Origin: Flavobacterium sp. N502536
GTDB lineage: Bacteria; Bacteroidota; Bacteroidia; Flavobacteriales; Flavobacteriaceae
Length of the DNA: 64,000 nt
Assembly (NCBI RefSeq): GCF_025947345.1
Contig: NZ_CP110011.1
Span: forward strand, 2,232,001-2,296,000
Direction of reading: 5' to 3'
Shown here piece by piece: positions 34,663 to 43,534 of the stretch (position 1 is the stretch's first letter; every line of letters begins with the position of its first letter). The translations under genes were made by a program, and so were the position numbers. The notes under the pieces are model-generated. The model was not told the origin of the DNA. It saw only the letters and a program-made list of their open reading frames with translations, and did no database searches.

Positions 34663-35073
34663 GTGCTTTCAAAGAAAACAAAATACGGAATTAAAGCTTT
34701 AACTTATCTGGCCAGACGTGAAAACAATGAGCCTGTACAAATTGCTGAAATTGCGAAAAGTGAACATATTTCAATTAAGTTTTTAGAAAGTATTTTGCTG
34801 CTGCTTAGGAACTCAGGTTTTCTGGGAGCTAAAAAAGGAAAAGGCGGCGGTTATTATCTGATCAAAGACCCCAAAGATATTAGTATGGCTAAGGTATATC
34901 GTATTCTCGAGGGACCTATTGCATTGCTTCCCTGTGCAAGTCATAATTTTTATGAAAGATGTGACGACTGCGACGATGAAGCAAGCTGTGCTGCACGACG
35001 ATTAATGACTGAGGTTAGGGATAATACCCTTAAAATTCTTGAAAGTAACTCGTTGGCGGATATCGCATTTTAA
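34663..35073 (+). CDS. Rrf2 family transcriptional regulator
   Basis: A 136-residue winged-helix regulator. The start is GTG. The N-terminal MLSKKTKYGIKALTYLAR and the wing GAKKGKGGGYYL are classical for the family. The C-terminal half has LPCASHNFYERCDDCDDE and SCAARR, four cysteines that could hold an iron-sulfur cluster or act as thiol sensors, as in IscR-like members; some family members such as CymR regulate cysteine metabolism. Its position between the methionine and sulfate-assimilation genes suggests it is the local sulfur regulator. It is monocistronic, terminated at 35101. Confidence 0.92.
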   Translation: MLSKKTKYGIKALTYLARRENNEPVQIAEIAKSEHISIKFLESILLLLRNSGFLGAKKGKGGGYYLIKDPKDISMAKVYRILEGPIALLPCASHNFYERCDDCDDEASCAARRLMTEVRDNTLKILESNSLADIAF

Positions 35074-35100
35074 TTCGATTTCCCCTTCAGAATTCCTATA

Positions 35101-35146
35101 AAAAAAGACCATTTCAATATTTTTAATGAAATGGTCTTTTCTTTTT
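35101..35146. terminator. Terminator between convergent Rrf2 and TauE genes
   Basis: AAAAGACCATTTCA/TGAAATGGTCTTTT with a 10-nt loop. It is flanked by A and T runs so it can serve both strands. Confidence 0.85.
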
Positions 35147-35181
35147 GGGTTCAGATTTTATTTTGAAAGCCTGTAATTAAT

Positions 35182-35964
35182 TTAAAAAATCAATTTATAA
35201 CCGGCCAGAAAAAGCATTACGGCAATCGCATTTCTAAGAAATAAATCGGGTACTTTTCCGCTTAACATACTTCCGATAAAAATTCCGGGGAGTGATCCTA
35301 ATAACAATTGCCCCAATAAAAGAAGGTCTAAATTTCCCATTGAGGCATGTCCGATTCCGGCGACCAGCGTCAGAGGTACAGCGTGTGCGATTTCGGTTCC
35401 TACCAAACGTGGAGTAGGCAAGAGCGGATATAAGAAAAACAAAGTAACGGTGCCCAGAGCTCCGGCTCCGATCGAAGTAAGGGTTACGGTTGCGCCCAGT
35501 AAAACTCCAATTCCAACCGTCAGCATATTTTGTGTGTGACTTTCGCTGTGAAATTTGTCTCCCGCATGTTTCTGCGAAAACACCAATAGTCTTTTCTTGA
35601 ATAGTATGGCAATCGAAGTAAACAGTAGCGCCCATCCCAAACTGTATTTGATCACCGCATTTATAGTCGTAATATCCGTTTTGATACTGTTTAGTATCCA
35701 TAAAGTCAGTAATGCGGCAGGAACGCTGCCCAAAGTGAGCCAGCCTGTAATAGACCAATTGATGTTGCCTTTTTTATGATGTACAAAAACGCCTCCCATT
35801 TTAGTAAAAGCAGCATATAGTAAATCGGTACCAACTGCTGTCGTTGGAGGGATGCCAAACCATAATAAAATGGGAGTCATCAAAGAGCCGCCTCCAACAC
35901 CCGTCAGACCTACTACAAAACCTACAACTAAACCCGCAATTACAAGACCTATTTGAAAATCCAT
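35182..35964 (-). CDS. TauE/SafE family anion permease (minus strand)
   Basis: A 260-residue membrane protein with about eight helices in two repeated halves. The first half starts GLTGVGGGSLMTPILLWFG and PTTAVGTDLLYA, the second LTSIGAGALGTVTLFFLYP and RLVGTEIAHAVPL. This GxGGG...P repeat is the TauE/SafE (COG0730) signature; members move sulfite, sulfate or sulfonates. Upstream CTATAGATCTGGTAG (36009-36023) resembles the CTA...TAG motifs in front of other sulfur genes. It is divergent from a second TauE gene at 36276, and the direction of transport is not known. Confidence 0.88.
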   Translation of the reverse strand: MDFQIGLVIAGLVVGFVVGLTGVGGGSLMTPILLWFGIPPTTAVGTDLLYAAFTKMGGVFVHHKKGNINWSITGWLTLGSVPAALLTLWILNSIKTDITTINAVIKYSLGWALLFTSIAILFKKRLLVFSQKHAGDKFHSESHTQNMLTVGIGVLLGATVTLTSIGAGALGTVTLFFLYPLLPTPRLVGTEIAHAVPLTLVAGIGHASMGNLDLLLLGQLLLGSLPGIFIGSMLSGKVPDLFLRNAIAVMLFLAGYKLIF

Positions 35965-36187
35965 GAATAAAAATTTGAGGTAAAAATAGCAACAATTTTA
36001 TAATTATCCTATAGATCTGGTAGACTTTAAAAAAGGTATTCTAAGAATACGAAAAGTTTAAGAGCTATAGTGTTGAAATACAATATAATGAGTTTTTTTA
36101 CTTGTGAGAATGATTTGTTGATACCTTTGTGTGGGGCACTCCATTAGCCTTATATCAGATAGCCACGTAAAAATATCAAATATTGTT

Positions 36188-36216
36188 TTGATATTTAGAA
36201 ATAAGTAGTAATTTTG
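36188..36216 (+). promoter_or_regulatory. Promoter of the tauE-cysH operon
   Basis: TTG at 36188-36190, an 18-nt spacer, and TAATTTTG at 36209-36216, an exact TAnnTTTG. Transcription would begin near 36223, right at the candidate operator (36229-36248). Confidence 0.7.
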
Positions 36217-36228
36217 CCATTCAATCTA

Positions 36229-36248
36229 CTAACCCGATAGGGTAATAG
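36229..36248. promoter_or_regulatory. Candidate operator downstream of the tauE-cysH promoter
   Basis: CTAACCCGATAGGGTAATAG shares 16 of 20 positions with the site at 20792-20811. It includes ACCC-GATA-GGGT with CTA/TAG flanks. Placed over the transcript start, it would act as a repressor block. It is a candidate Rrf2 site. Confidence 0.5.
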
Positions 36249-36275
36249 ATTTTTAAAATAAAACGAACCATTAGA

Positions 36276-37178
36276 ATGGAAAAAGAGCTAAAAATAAATA
36301 CCGTAGCAGTTAAGTCTGATACAGCAATAAAAGAAAGATTGTGGGTTTTAGTACCGGCTGTTTTACTAATCGGTTTGTTGACAACGTTGATCTACAATCA
36401 CCATGCTGAATTTTCGTGGGATGCGTTTATTGATGGTTTTAATCAGGAGTTTTTAGTGTTTTTTGCCATTGGAGTTTTTGCACAATTGGTCGACGGGACT
36501 TTAGGAATGGGTTATGGGGCAACTTCCACATCCTTTTTATTGGCCTACGGAGTTCCGCCAGTAATTAGCAGTACTGCGGTTCACGTGTCAGAAATGTTTA
36601 CTACGGGAGCATCGGCACTTTCTCATCACCGATTTGGAAATATCAATAAAAAGCTGGTCAAACATTTATTGATTCCGGGTGTTTTAGGTTCAATAATTGG
36701 AGCATATTTATTATCGGATGTTATTAACGGTGATATTATAAAGCCTTTTATTGCAGTTTATATGATTGTTTTGGCGCTTATAATTATTCGAAAAGCTTTA
36801 GTTAAAAAGATCGTCAAAAAGAAGACTAAAAAATTAGGATTTCTGGCTGTTTTTGGAGGTTTTATGGATTCAGTTGGAGGCGGAGGCTGGGGGCCGATAG
36901 TGACTTCAACCTTATTAGGAAGAGGAAGAAACCCAAGATATACCATAGGTTCTGTAAATGCTGCTGAGTTCGCAATTTCGTTTGCAAGTGGTTTAACCTT
37001 CATGCTTTTTGGCGGAATCCACGGTTGGCAGGTTATTATAGGTTTGATTTTAGGAGGTGTAATTGCTGCACCATTAGGAGCTTATCTTTTAAATAAAATC
37101 AAAAGAAAACCAATGATGATTGCAGTTGGAGTTTTAATTATACTATTGAGTTTAAAAACATTATCTAAATTATTGTAA
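36276..37178 (+). CDS. TauE/SafE family permease, likely sulfate or sulfite carrier
   Basis: A 300-residue membrane protein with about nine helices. It has a charged N-terminal extension of about 25 residues before the first helix (LWVLVPAVLLIGLLTTLIY). Repeat motifs are QLVDGTLGMGYGATSTSFLL and GGFMDSVGGGGWGPIVTSTL (split around GFMDSVGGGGWG). It is the first gene of an operon with cysH 27 nt downstream, which points to uptake of the sulfur anion that CysDN and CysH process. The direction and exact anion are inferred. Confidence 0.88.
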   Translation: MEKELKINTVAVKSDTAIKERLWVLVPAVLLIGLLTTLIYNHHAEFSWDAFIDGFNQEFLVFFAIGVFAQLVDGTLGMGYGATSTSFLLAYGVPPVISSTAVHVSEMFTTGASALSHHRFGNINKKLVKHLLIPGVLGSIIGAYLLSDVINGDIIKPFIAVYMIVLALIIIRKALVKKIVKKKTKKLGFLAVFGGFMDSVGGGGWGPIVTSTLLGRGRNPRYTIGSVNAAEFAISFASGLTFMLFGGIHGWQVIIGLILGGVIAAPLGAYLLNKIKRKPMMIAVGVLIILLSLKTLSKLL

Positions 37179-37205
37179 TATTTTTTAGAAGGAAAGAAAG
37201 AGGAT

Positions 37206-37919
37206 ATGAGTGCGACTATTATACAATCATTATTAGATAAAACGAAAGACTTTTCACTTGATGAAACCTTAGCTTTCTTAGCAGCTGAATATCCGGGGAA
37301 AGTAATTTTTTCAACATCTTTTGGACAGGAAGATCAGGTTATCACTGATTTTATTGCAAAAAGCAATCAGGATATTTCCATTTTCACATTAGATACCGGA
37401 AGGTTATTTCAGGAAACGTATGACGTTTTTCATAAGACATTAAAAAAATACAAAAAACCGATTGAGGTTTATTTTCCGGAAGCAACAGCTGTAGAAAATT
37501 TACTAAAACATAAAGGCCCAAACAGTTTTTATGATTCAGTTGAGAACAGAAAAGAATGCTGCTTTATTCGAAAAGTAGTTCCGTTACGAAAAGCGTTAGC
37601 AGGAAATTCTATTTGGATCACAGGTTTAAGAGCAGAGCAGTCGGAGAATAGAAATGATTTGCAATTGTTTGAATACGACGGAGGTTTTGAAATTATAAAG
37701 TTCAACCCATTACTAAAATGGACTTTAGAAGAGGTTGAGGTTTATTTATCAGAAAACAATGTTCCTCAAAATGCTTTACACAAGCAAGGTTTTGTAAGCA
37801 TTGGTTGTGCGCCTTGTACCAGAGCAATTTTCCCGGTGAAGATATCAGAGCCGGAAGATGGTGGTGGGAATCAAGCCATAAAGAATGTGGTTTGCATAGC
37901 GCTAAAAAAGAGTAAGTAG
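37206..37919 (+). CDS. cysH: Adenylyl/phosphoadenylyl-sulfate reductase, C-terminus frameshifted
   Basis: A 237-codon frame as it stands. It encodes the iron-sulfur type of assimilatory APS/PAPS reductase: STSFGQEDQVITDFI near the start, KECCFIRK (CC pair) and SIGCAPCTRAI (CxxC) as cluster ligands. The expected end GRWWWE...ECGLH is missing. It is encoded in the next frame: from 37856 the codons read RWWWESSHKECGLHSAKKE and stop at 37915. One missing G in CCGG (about 37851-37854; GAGCCGGGAAGA expected) explains it. As written, the catalytic cysteine of ECGLH is lost. This is either a sequencing error or a true mutation that would block sulfate reduction. Confidence 0.9.
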   Translation: MSATIIQSLLDKTKDFSLDETLAFLAAEYPGKVIFSTSFGQEDQVITDFIAKSNQDISIFTLDTGRLFQETYDVFHKTLKKYKKPIEVYFPEATAVENLLKHKGPNSFYDSVENRKECCFIRKVVPLRKALAGNSIWITGLRAEQSENRNDLQLFEYDGGFEIIKFNPLLKWTLEEVEVYLSENNVPQNALHKQGFVSIGCAPCTRAIFPVKISEPEDGGGNQAIKNVVCIALKKSK

Positions 37920-37947
37920 AAGAAAGAAGCTAGAGAATATAGATTTT

Positions 37948-38093
37948 GAGTTCCGAAGGAACGACCGATATTGTAGCGTCGGGTTTCAACCCGATGAAGA
38001 CGAAGGAACGATCCATATTATAGCGTCGGGTTTCAACCCGATGGGAATGGGAAAAGGATTTATAATGTAGCAACGGATTGTAACCCGTTGAAG
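37948..38093. repeat. Three palindromic TAGCGTCGGG/TAGCAACGG units
   Basis: Units 1 and 2 contain TAGCGTCGGGTTTCAACCCG, preceded by GAAGGAACGA. Unit 3 reads TGTAGCAACGG...CCGTTGAAG. The first also has the hairpin GTTCCGAAGGAAC. Related units occur at 44121-44172 and 47285-47380. They look like REP-type dispersed repeats. Confidence 0.7.
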
Positions 38094-38192
38094 AGAGGAT
38101 AATAACAGAATAAATAGAGGAAGGTTTTAGGGCAACTCACAAAATTTAAGATCTAAAACCTGAGGCTAAAAAATATCAAACAAAAAAACAAA

Positions 38193-39092
38193 ATGAGTTC
38201 AGTATTAAAAACAAACGCTTTAGAGAGCGAAGCAATATACATTTTCAGAGAAGTAATTTCACAGTTCGATAAACCGGTTTTGCTTTTTTCTGGAGGAAAA
38301 GATTCGATAACATTGGTGCGTTTGGCACAAAAAGCATTTTTCCCGGCAAAAATTCCGTTTCCTCTTTTGCACGTTGATACGGGACATAATTTCCCTGAGA
38401 CTATCGCTTTCAGAGATAAATTGGTAGAAGAACTAGGATTGGAATTAATCGTACGTAATGTTCAGGATGCTATTGATGAAGGAAAAGTGGTTGAAGAAAC
38501 GGGTAAATATTCCAGTAGAAACAGCCTGCAGACTACAACACTTTTAGATGCCATTGAAGAATTTAAGTTTGATGCCTGTATTGGTGGAGCGCGTCGTGAT
38601 GAGGAAAAGGCAAGAGCAAAAGAGCGTATTTTCTCCGTTCGTGACGATTTTGGTCAGTGGGATGAGAAAAATCAGCGTCCGGAATTGTTTGATATTCTGA
38701 ATGGAAAAATCGAGAACGGTCAAAACGTTCGTGTTTTCCCAATTTCAAACTGGACAGAATTAGATGTATGGAGTTATATCGAGAAAGAGCACATCGAGAT
38801 TCCGTCTATTTATTTTTCGCATAAAAGAAAAGTTTTTTTGAGAGACGGTTTGATCTGGTCACATTCTCCTTTTGTGTACCAGGAAGAAGACGAACAAATC
38901 GAAGAAAGAATTGTTCGCTTCAGAACCGTTGGAGATATGAGCTGTACGGCAGCTGTTGAATCTTATGCAGCAACCATTGAGGAAGTAGTTGGAGAAATCA
39001 GAACTTCGACTATCTCAGAAAGAGGAGCCAGAATTGATGACAAGCGTTCTGAAGCTGCAATGGAAAAGAGAAAACAACAAGGGTATTTTTAA
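38193..39092 (+). CDS. cysD: Sulfate adenylyltransferase small subunit
   Basis: A 299-residue ATP-pyrophosphatase-fold enzyme. The PP-loop is LLFSGGKDSITLVRLA at about residues 29-44, and LLHVDTGHNFPETIAFRD, GGARRDEEKARAKER and FPISNWTELDVW follow. It joins sulfate to ATP to form APS together with CysN. Normal length. The next gene is cysN, 135 nt downstream on the same strand. Upstream (38094-38192) there is only AT-rich DNA. Confidence 0.96.
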   Translation: MSSVLKTNALESEAIYIFREVISQFDKPVLLFSGGKDSITLVRLAQKAFFPAKIPFPLLHVDTGHNFPETIAFRDKLVEELGLELIVRNVQDAIDEGKVVEETGKYSSRNSLQTTTLLDAIEEFKFDACIGGARRDEEKARAKERIFSVRDDFGQWDEKNQRPELFDILNGKIENGQNVRVFPISNWTELDVWSYIEKEHIEIPSIYFSHKRKVFLRDGLIWSHSPFVYQEEDEQIEERIVRFRTVGDMSCTAAVESYAATIEEVVGEIRTSTISERGARIDDKRSEAAMEKRKQQGYF

Positions 39093-39227
39093 TAATTATT
39101 AATTGTGAATTATAAATTATTAATTAAAAAGTAAGAATCAAAAAAACATACAGCTTGAAATTTTAGTTCAAAGGAAATCAACTTGAAACCTGAAACTAAA
39201 CTTGAAACCTGAAACAAAAAATACAGA

Positions 39228-40472
39228 ATGGAAGTTTTAAAAATAGCAACAGCAGGAAGTGTAGATGACGGAAAAAGTACTTTGATTGGAAGATTATTGT
39301 ACGATACCAAATCATTGACAACAGATAAGATTGAAGCGATTGAGAAAAGCAGTAAGCAAAAAGGATACGATTACCTTGATTTTTCATTGGCAACAGATGG
39401 ATTAGTAGCGGAAAGAGAGCAGGGAATCACGATTGACGTGGCGCATATTTATTTTTCGACTGCAAAGAAAAGTTACATCATTGCCGATACTCCGGGTCAC
39501 GTAGAATATACCAGAAACATGGTAACGGGAGCTTCAACTTCACAAGTATCGATCATCTTAATTGATGCGAGAAAAGGAGTAATTGAGCAAACGTACCGTC
39601 ACTTTTTTATCAATAATTTATTGAGAGTAAAAGAGGTAATCGTTGCGATCAATAAAATGGACTTAGTGGATTATTCGGAGGAAGTTTTCAATAAAATCAA
39701 AGCCGATTTCCAGGCCTTAAATGCTAAGAGTACTTTCAAAGAACAAAATGTAAGCTACATTCCGCTTAGTGCAATCAACGGAGGAAACGTAGTGGATAAA
39801 TCGGAGAACATGAAGTGGTACGACGGGCAAACTGTTCTCGAGCATTTGGAAGGACTGCATTCTTCAGATGTTTTTGAAGCAGGAAAAGCACGTTTCCCGG
39901 TTCAGACTGTGATTCGTCCTAAAACAGAAGAATACCACGACTTTAGAGGTTATGCCGGTAAATTATACGGAAACTCAATAAAAGTAGGGGATGCGGTTAC
40001 CGTATTGCCTTCTTTAACAGAATCAAAAGTAACTAAAATTCATTTTTTCGATAAGCAATTTGATGAGGCTGTTGCAGGTTCTTCGATTACCATCGAACTA
40101 GAAAATGATATCAATGTGACAAGAGGTGATATGATTGTAAAATCGTCAGAGCTTCCGAAAATTGAAAAAGAAATCAACACAACGGTATGCTGGATGGACA
40201 GTAAAAAACTGGTTCCGGGTACAAAATATATCGTTCAACACAACACCAATTCGGTTTTGGCAAAAGTTGAAAGTATCAAAAATACGATCTCAACGGATTA
40301 TTCCGGAACAAAAGAAGCTTCACAATTAGCAATCAACGAAATTGGAGAAGTAAGTATCAAATTAAGCAAGCCTTTATATTTTGATGCCTACAACGACAAT
40401 AAATCAAACGGGGCATTTATCTTAATTGATACTGCAACCAATACAACGGCAGGAGTAGGATTCATCAGATAG
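39228..40472 (+). CDS. cysN: Sulfate adenylyltransferase large subunit (GTPase)
   Basis: A 414-residue EF-Tu-like GTPase. Motifs: GSVDDGKSTLIGRLL (G1), EREQGITIDVAH (G2), IADTPGHVEYTRNM (G3) and AINKMDLVDYS (G4), then beta-barrel domains from about residue 220. GTP hydrolysis drives APS formation by CysD. It has no fused APS kinase (CysC) domain, so APS is probably the reduced intermediate, consistent with the iron-sulfur type of CysH. Confidence 0.96.
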   Translation: MEVLKIATAGSVDDGKSTLIGRLLYDTKSLTTDKIEAIEKSSKQKGYDYLDFSLATDGLVAEREQGITIDVAHIYFSTAKKSYIIADTPGHVEYTRNMVTGASTSQVSIILIDARKGVIEQTYRHFFINNLLRVKEVIVAINKMDLVDYSEEVFNKIKADFQALNAKSTFKEQNVSYIPLSAINGGNVVDKSENMKWYDGQTVLEHLEGLHSSDVFEAGKARFPVQTVIRPKTEEYHDFRGYAGKLYGNSIKVGDAVTVLPSLTESKVTKIHFFDKQFDEAVAGSSITIELENDINVTRGDMIVKSSELPKIEKEINTTVCWMDSKKLVPGTKYIVQHNTNSVLAKVESIKNTISTDYSGTKEASQLAINEIGEVSIKLSKPLYFDAYNDNKSNGAFILIDTATNTTAGVGFIR

Positions 40473-40474
40473 TT

Positions 40475-40565
40475 TTACTGCTGTAAGCTATAAGCAATAG
40501 GCTTTAAGCTAAAAACACAAAGTTAAAAAAGCCTAAAGCATACAGCTTAAAGCCTAAAGCAAGAG
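40475..40565. repeat. Imperfect inverted repeat of AAGCTATAAGC / GCTTAAAGCC type
   Basis: GTAAGCTATAAGCAATAGGC and the mirrored GCCTAAAGCATACAGCTTAA flank an A-rich centre. It is a non-coding intergenic repeat between cysN and the sulfite reductase gene. Confidence 0.5.
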
Positions 40566-40572
40566 AAAGAAA

Positions 40573-42663
40573 ATGGAAAGTTTTAGAACAGAAATAGAAA
40601 ATCCGGTAGTTCAGAAAGAGATTATCGATTTAGAAAAAAAGATTCATTTGTTCCGTGGAGGAAAAATTGATGATGAACGTTTTCGTAGTCTTCGTTTAGC
40701 GCGCGGAATTTACGGGCAGCGTCAGGAAGGTGTTCAAATGATTCGTATTAAATTGCCTTATGGTAAAGTAACGAGCGAACAATTGATTCGTATTACAAAA
40801 GTTTCTGATGAATATTCTACAGGACGTTTGCACATTACGACACGTCAGGACATTCAGATTCACTATGTAAGTCTGGACCGAACTCCGGAGCTTTGGGCAA
40901 ATTTGGCTAAAGACGATGTTACCTTACGTGAAGCTTGCGGGAATACCGTTAGAAACATTACCGGAAGCGAGTTAGCAGGTGTAGACGTAAACGAACCGTT
41001 TGACGTTTCGCCTTATGCGCACGCCTTATTTCAATATCTGTTAAGAAATCCAATCTGTCAGGAAATGGGACGTAAATTCAAAATTTCGTTCTCATCTTCA
41101 GACGAAGATACTGCTTTGAGTTATTTGCATGATTTAGGATTTATTCCAAAAATTGTCAATGGCGAACGTGGTTTTAAAATCATGTTTGGCGGAGGATTAG
41201 GTTCTCAGCCGGCTCATGCCGAATTGCTTTCAGAGTTTGTACCGGCGAATCAGATTATTCCAACAGCAGAAGGGATCATTCGTATTTTTGACCGATACGG
41301 TGAGCGTGCAAAAAGAATGAAAGCCCGTATGAAATTCTTAATCAAAGAAATGGGAAGAGATGTTTTCCTTGATTTGGTTGAAAAAGAGAAAAAAGCAATC
41401 GCTTTTGAAACGTACGAAATTGATACAACTGCTTTTGACGGACCAATTCCGGAGCCGTTATTAGAAGTTCCGCAAGTTACAATTGAAGATACAGCAGCTT
41501 ATGAAGCCTGGAAAAAATCAAATGTAATCGCTCAGAAACAAGCAGGTTATTATGCTATAGGAATCAAAGTTTTATTAGGGGATTTTTACACCGATAAAGC
41601 CAGATTATTAGCTGATTTAATTAAAAACTATGCTGCAAATGAACTTCGTTTTTCATTGCGTCAAAATATTGTAATACGTCATGTGAAAGAAGCAAACTTA
41701 CCATTCTTCTATCAGGAATTAGCCAAGCTGAACTTTGTTCATTTGGGGTATAATTCAACAGCAGATATTACAGCATGTCCGGGTACAGATACTTGCAATT
41801 TGGGGATTGCAAGTAGTACCGGAATTGCAGAAGAATTAGAGAAAGTATTAAGTGCTGAATATCCTCAGTATTTAAACAACCGCGAAATTGAAATCAAAAT
41901 CAGTGGTTGTATGAATGCTTGCGGGCAGCACAACATGTCGGCAATTGGTTTTCAGGGAATGTCAATCAACTCCGGAAAACTGGTAGCTCCTGCTTTACAG
42001 GTTTTGTTAGGCGGAGGAAGATTAGGAAATGGAGCTGGACGTTTTGCTGATAAAGTAATCAAAATTCCAAGCCGAAGAGGACCGGATGCTTTGCGTACCA
42101 TTTTAAATGATTTTAATGCAAATGCAAACGGACAAAAATTCCTGAATTACTATGATGAAAAAGGAGAAAAATATTTCTATGAAATCTTAAAACCTTTGTC
42201 AGATGTAACGAATTTAACCGAAGCTGATTTTGTAGATTGGGGAAATGCCGACAATTACGTAAAAGCAGTTGGAGTTGGAGAATGTGCCGGAGTGGTAATT
42301 GATTTGGTGGCTACTTTATTGCTGGAAGCCAAAGACAAACTGACTTTTGCTCAGGAATCTTTTGATGAAAACAAATGGTCGGATGCTATTTATCATGCTT
42401 ATGCCGGATTTGTAAACGGTGCAAAAGCGTTACTGCTTTCTGAAAACGAAAAAACAAACAATCACGCAGGAATCGTTGATTTATTTGATACCGTTTTCAT
42501 TACAACCGGTAAAATTGAACTGGCAACGTCATTCAGAGAATTAGTGTATCAAATTAATACAACACAGCCTTCAGAAGCTTTTGCAAAACAATACATTCAG
42601 GAAGGAATTGCATTTTTTGATACCATAGAAAAATATAGAGCTCAAGAATTAGAAAATGCTTAA
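40573..42663 (+). CDS. Siroheme sulfite (nitrite/sulfite-type) reductase with C-terminal HEPN-like domain
   Basis: A 696-residue protein. The first 540 residues are a siroheme [4Fe-4S] reductase with two ferredoxin-like half domains (EGVQMIRIKLPYGKV, RLHITTRQDIQIHYV). Cluster ligands are C402 and C408 (ACPGTDTCNLG) and C446 and C450 (SGCMNACGQ). From about residue 560 the tail (GVGECAGVVIDLVATLLLEAK, WSDAIYHAYAGFVNGAKALL) looks like a HEPN helical domain and is not part of the catalytic fold. The enzyme would reduce sulfite to sulfide with six electrons. Location between cysN and cobA, and the siroheme genes next to it, support sulfite as substrate. The stop overlaps cobA by 8 nt. Confidence 0.92.
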   Translation: MESFRTEIENPVVQKEIIDLEKKIHLFRGGKIDDERFRSLRLARGIYGQRQEGVQMIRIKLPYGKVTSEQLIRITKVSDEYSTGRLHITTRQDIQIHYVSLDRTPELWANLAKDDVTLREACGNTVRNITGSELAGVDVNEPFDVSPYAHALFQYLLRNPICQEMGRKFKISFSSSDEDTALSYLHDLGFIPKIVNGERGFKIMFGGGLGSQPAHAELLSEFVPANQIIPTAEGIIRIFDRYGERAKRMKARMKFLIKEMGRDVFLDLVEKEKKAIAFETYEIDTTAFDGPIPEPLLEVPQVTIEDTAAYEAWKKSNVIAQKQAGYYAIGIKVLLGDFYTDKARLLADLIKNYAANELRFSLRQNIVIRHVKEANLPFFYQELAKLNFVHLGYNSTADITACPGTDTCNLGIASSTGIAEELEKVLSAEYPQYLNNREIEIKISGCMNACGQHNMSAIGFQGMSINSGKLVAPALQVLLGGGRLGNGAGRFADKVIKIPSRRGPDALRTILNDFNANANGQKFLNYYDEKGEKYFYEILKPLSDVTNLTEADFVDWGNADNYVKAVGVGECAGVVIDLVATLLLEAKDKLTFAQESFDENKWSDAIYHAYAGFVNGAKALLLSENEKTNNHAGIVDLFDTVFITTGKIELATSFRELVYQINTTQPSEAFAKQYIQEGIAFFDTIEKYRAQELENA

Positions 42664-43429
42664 TATCAAACCAAAAGTAACTTTAGTTGGTGCGGGTCCC
42701 GGCGATCCGGATTTGCTTACGCTCAAAGCTGTAAAAGCACTTGCTGAAGCGAATGTGGTTTTGTACGATGCATTGGCCAATGAAGAAATATTAGCACACG
42801 CTCCTAAAAATGCAATCCGTATTTTTGTAGGGAAAAAAATAGGGAATCATGCTTACACGCAGGATCAGATCAATCAATTGATTGTGGATAATGCGTTGAC
42901 CTATGGTAATGTTGTGCGTTTAAAAGGGGGTGACCCGTTTATTTTTGGACGTGGAAGTGAAGAAATTGAATTTATAGAAAGTTTCGGAATAGAGACATTT
43001 GTAGTTCCCGGAATATCTTCGGTAGTGGCCGTTCCTGCAAGTCAGGGAATATCGATTACCAAAAGAGGTGTTTCTGAAAGCTTCTGGGCCATAACCGGTA
43101 CAACTTCTGACAGGAAATTGTCTTCGGATGTTGCTTTGGCGGCACAATCATCTGCAACAGTCGTAATTTTGATGGGAATGCACAAACTGCCTCAGATTAT
43201 TGATTTGTTTCAGAAAGAAAGCAAAGGAAATTTACCCGTAGCGATTATTCAAAACGGAACCTTGGCCGATGAAAAAGTAGGTGTAGGGACGGTAGATTCG
43301 ATTTTAGAAATTGTAAAAGAGAAAAAACTGAGTTCGCCTGCCATTATTGTTCTTGGAGAGGTTGTTCGCGAAAGCAATAAACTGAAAGGATTTTATGAAG
43401 AATTTCTCTCGAAAGAAATGATTCGTTAG
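42656..43429 (+). CDS. cobA: Uroporphyrinogen-III C-methyltransferase
   Basis: A 257-residue SAM-dependent methyltransferase that makes precorrin-2, the first siroheme step. The start motif VTLVGAGPGDPDLLTLKAVKAL, the RLKGGDPFIFGRGSEE motif and VVPGISSVVAVPA are intact. The ATG lies inside the last codons of the sulfite reductase gene (8-nt overlap), so the two are translationally coupled. It links siroheme supply directly to its main user. Confidence 0.96.
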   Translation: MLNIKPKVTLVGAGPGDPDLLTLKAVKALAEANVVLYDALANEEILAHAPKNAIRIFVGKKIGNHAYTQDQINQLIVDNALTYGNVVRLKGGDPFIFGRGSEEIEFIESFGIETFVVPGISSVVAVPASQGISITKRGVSESFWAITGTTSDRKLSSDVALAAQSSATVVILMGMHKLPQIIDLFQKESKGNLPVAIIQNGTLADEKVGVGTVDSILEIVKEKKLSSPAIIVLGEVVRESNKLKGFYEEFLSKEMIR

Positions 43430-43534
43430 TAATTGTCTCGTCAGGAACAACCAATTTTGCAGCTTTAGGTCTTAACCCGATGTTTGCATGATAAATTGTT
43501 CTGGGCGAACTTTGCACCGGTAATAAAAATTAAA

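Noticed and set aside
36088..36147. A 19-codon frame (MSFFTCENDLLIPLCGALH) upstream of the tauE-cysH operon, considered as a fourth leader peptide
   Set aside because: Only two Cys and one Met, no terminator follows, and the operon promoter (36188-36216) lies downstream of it.
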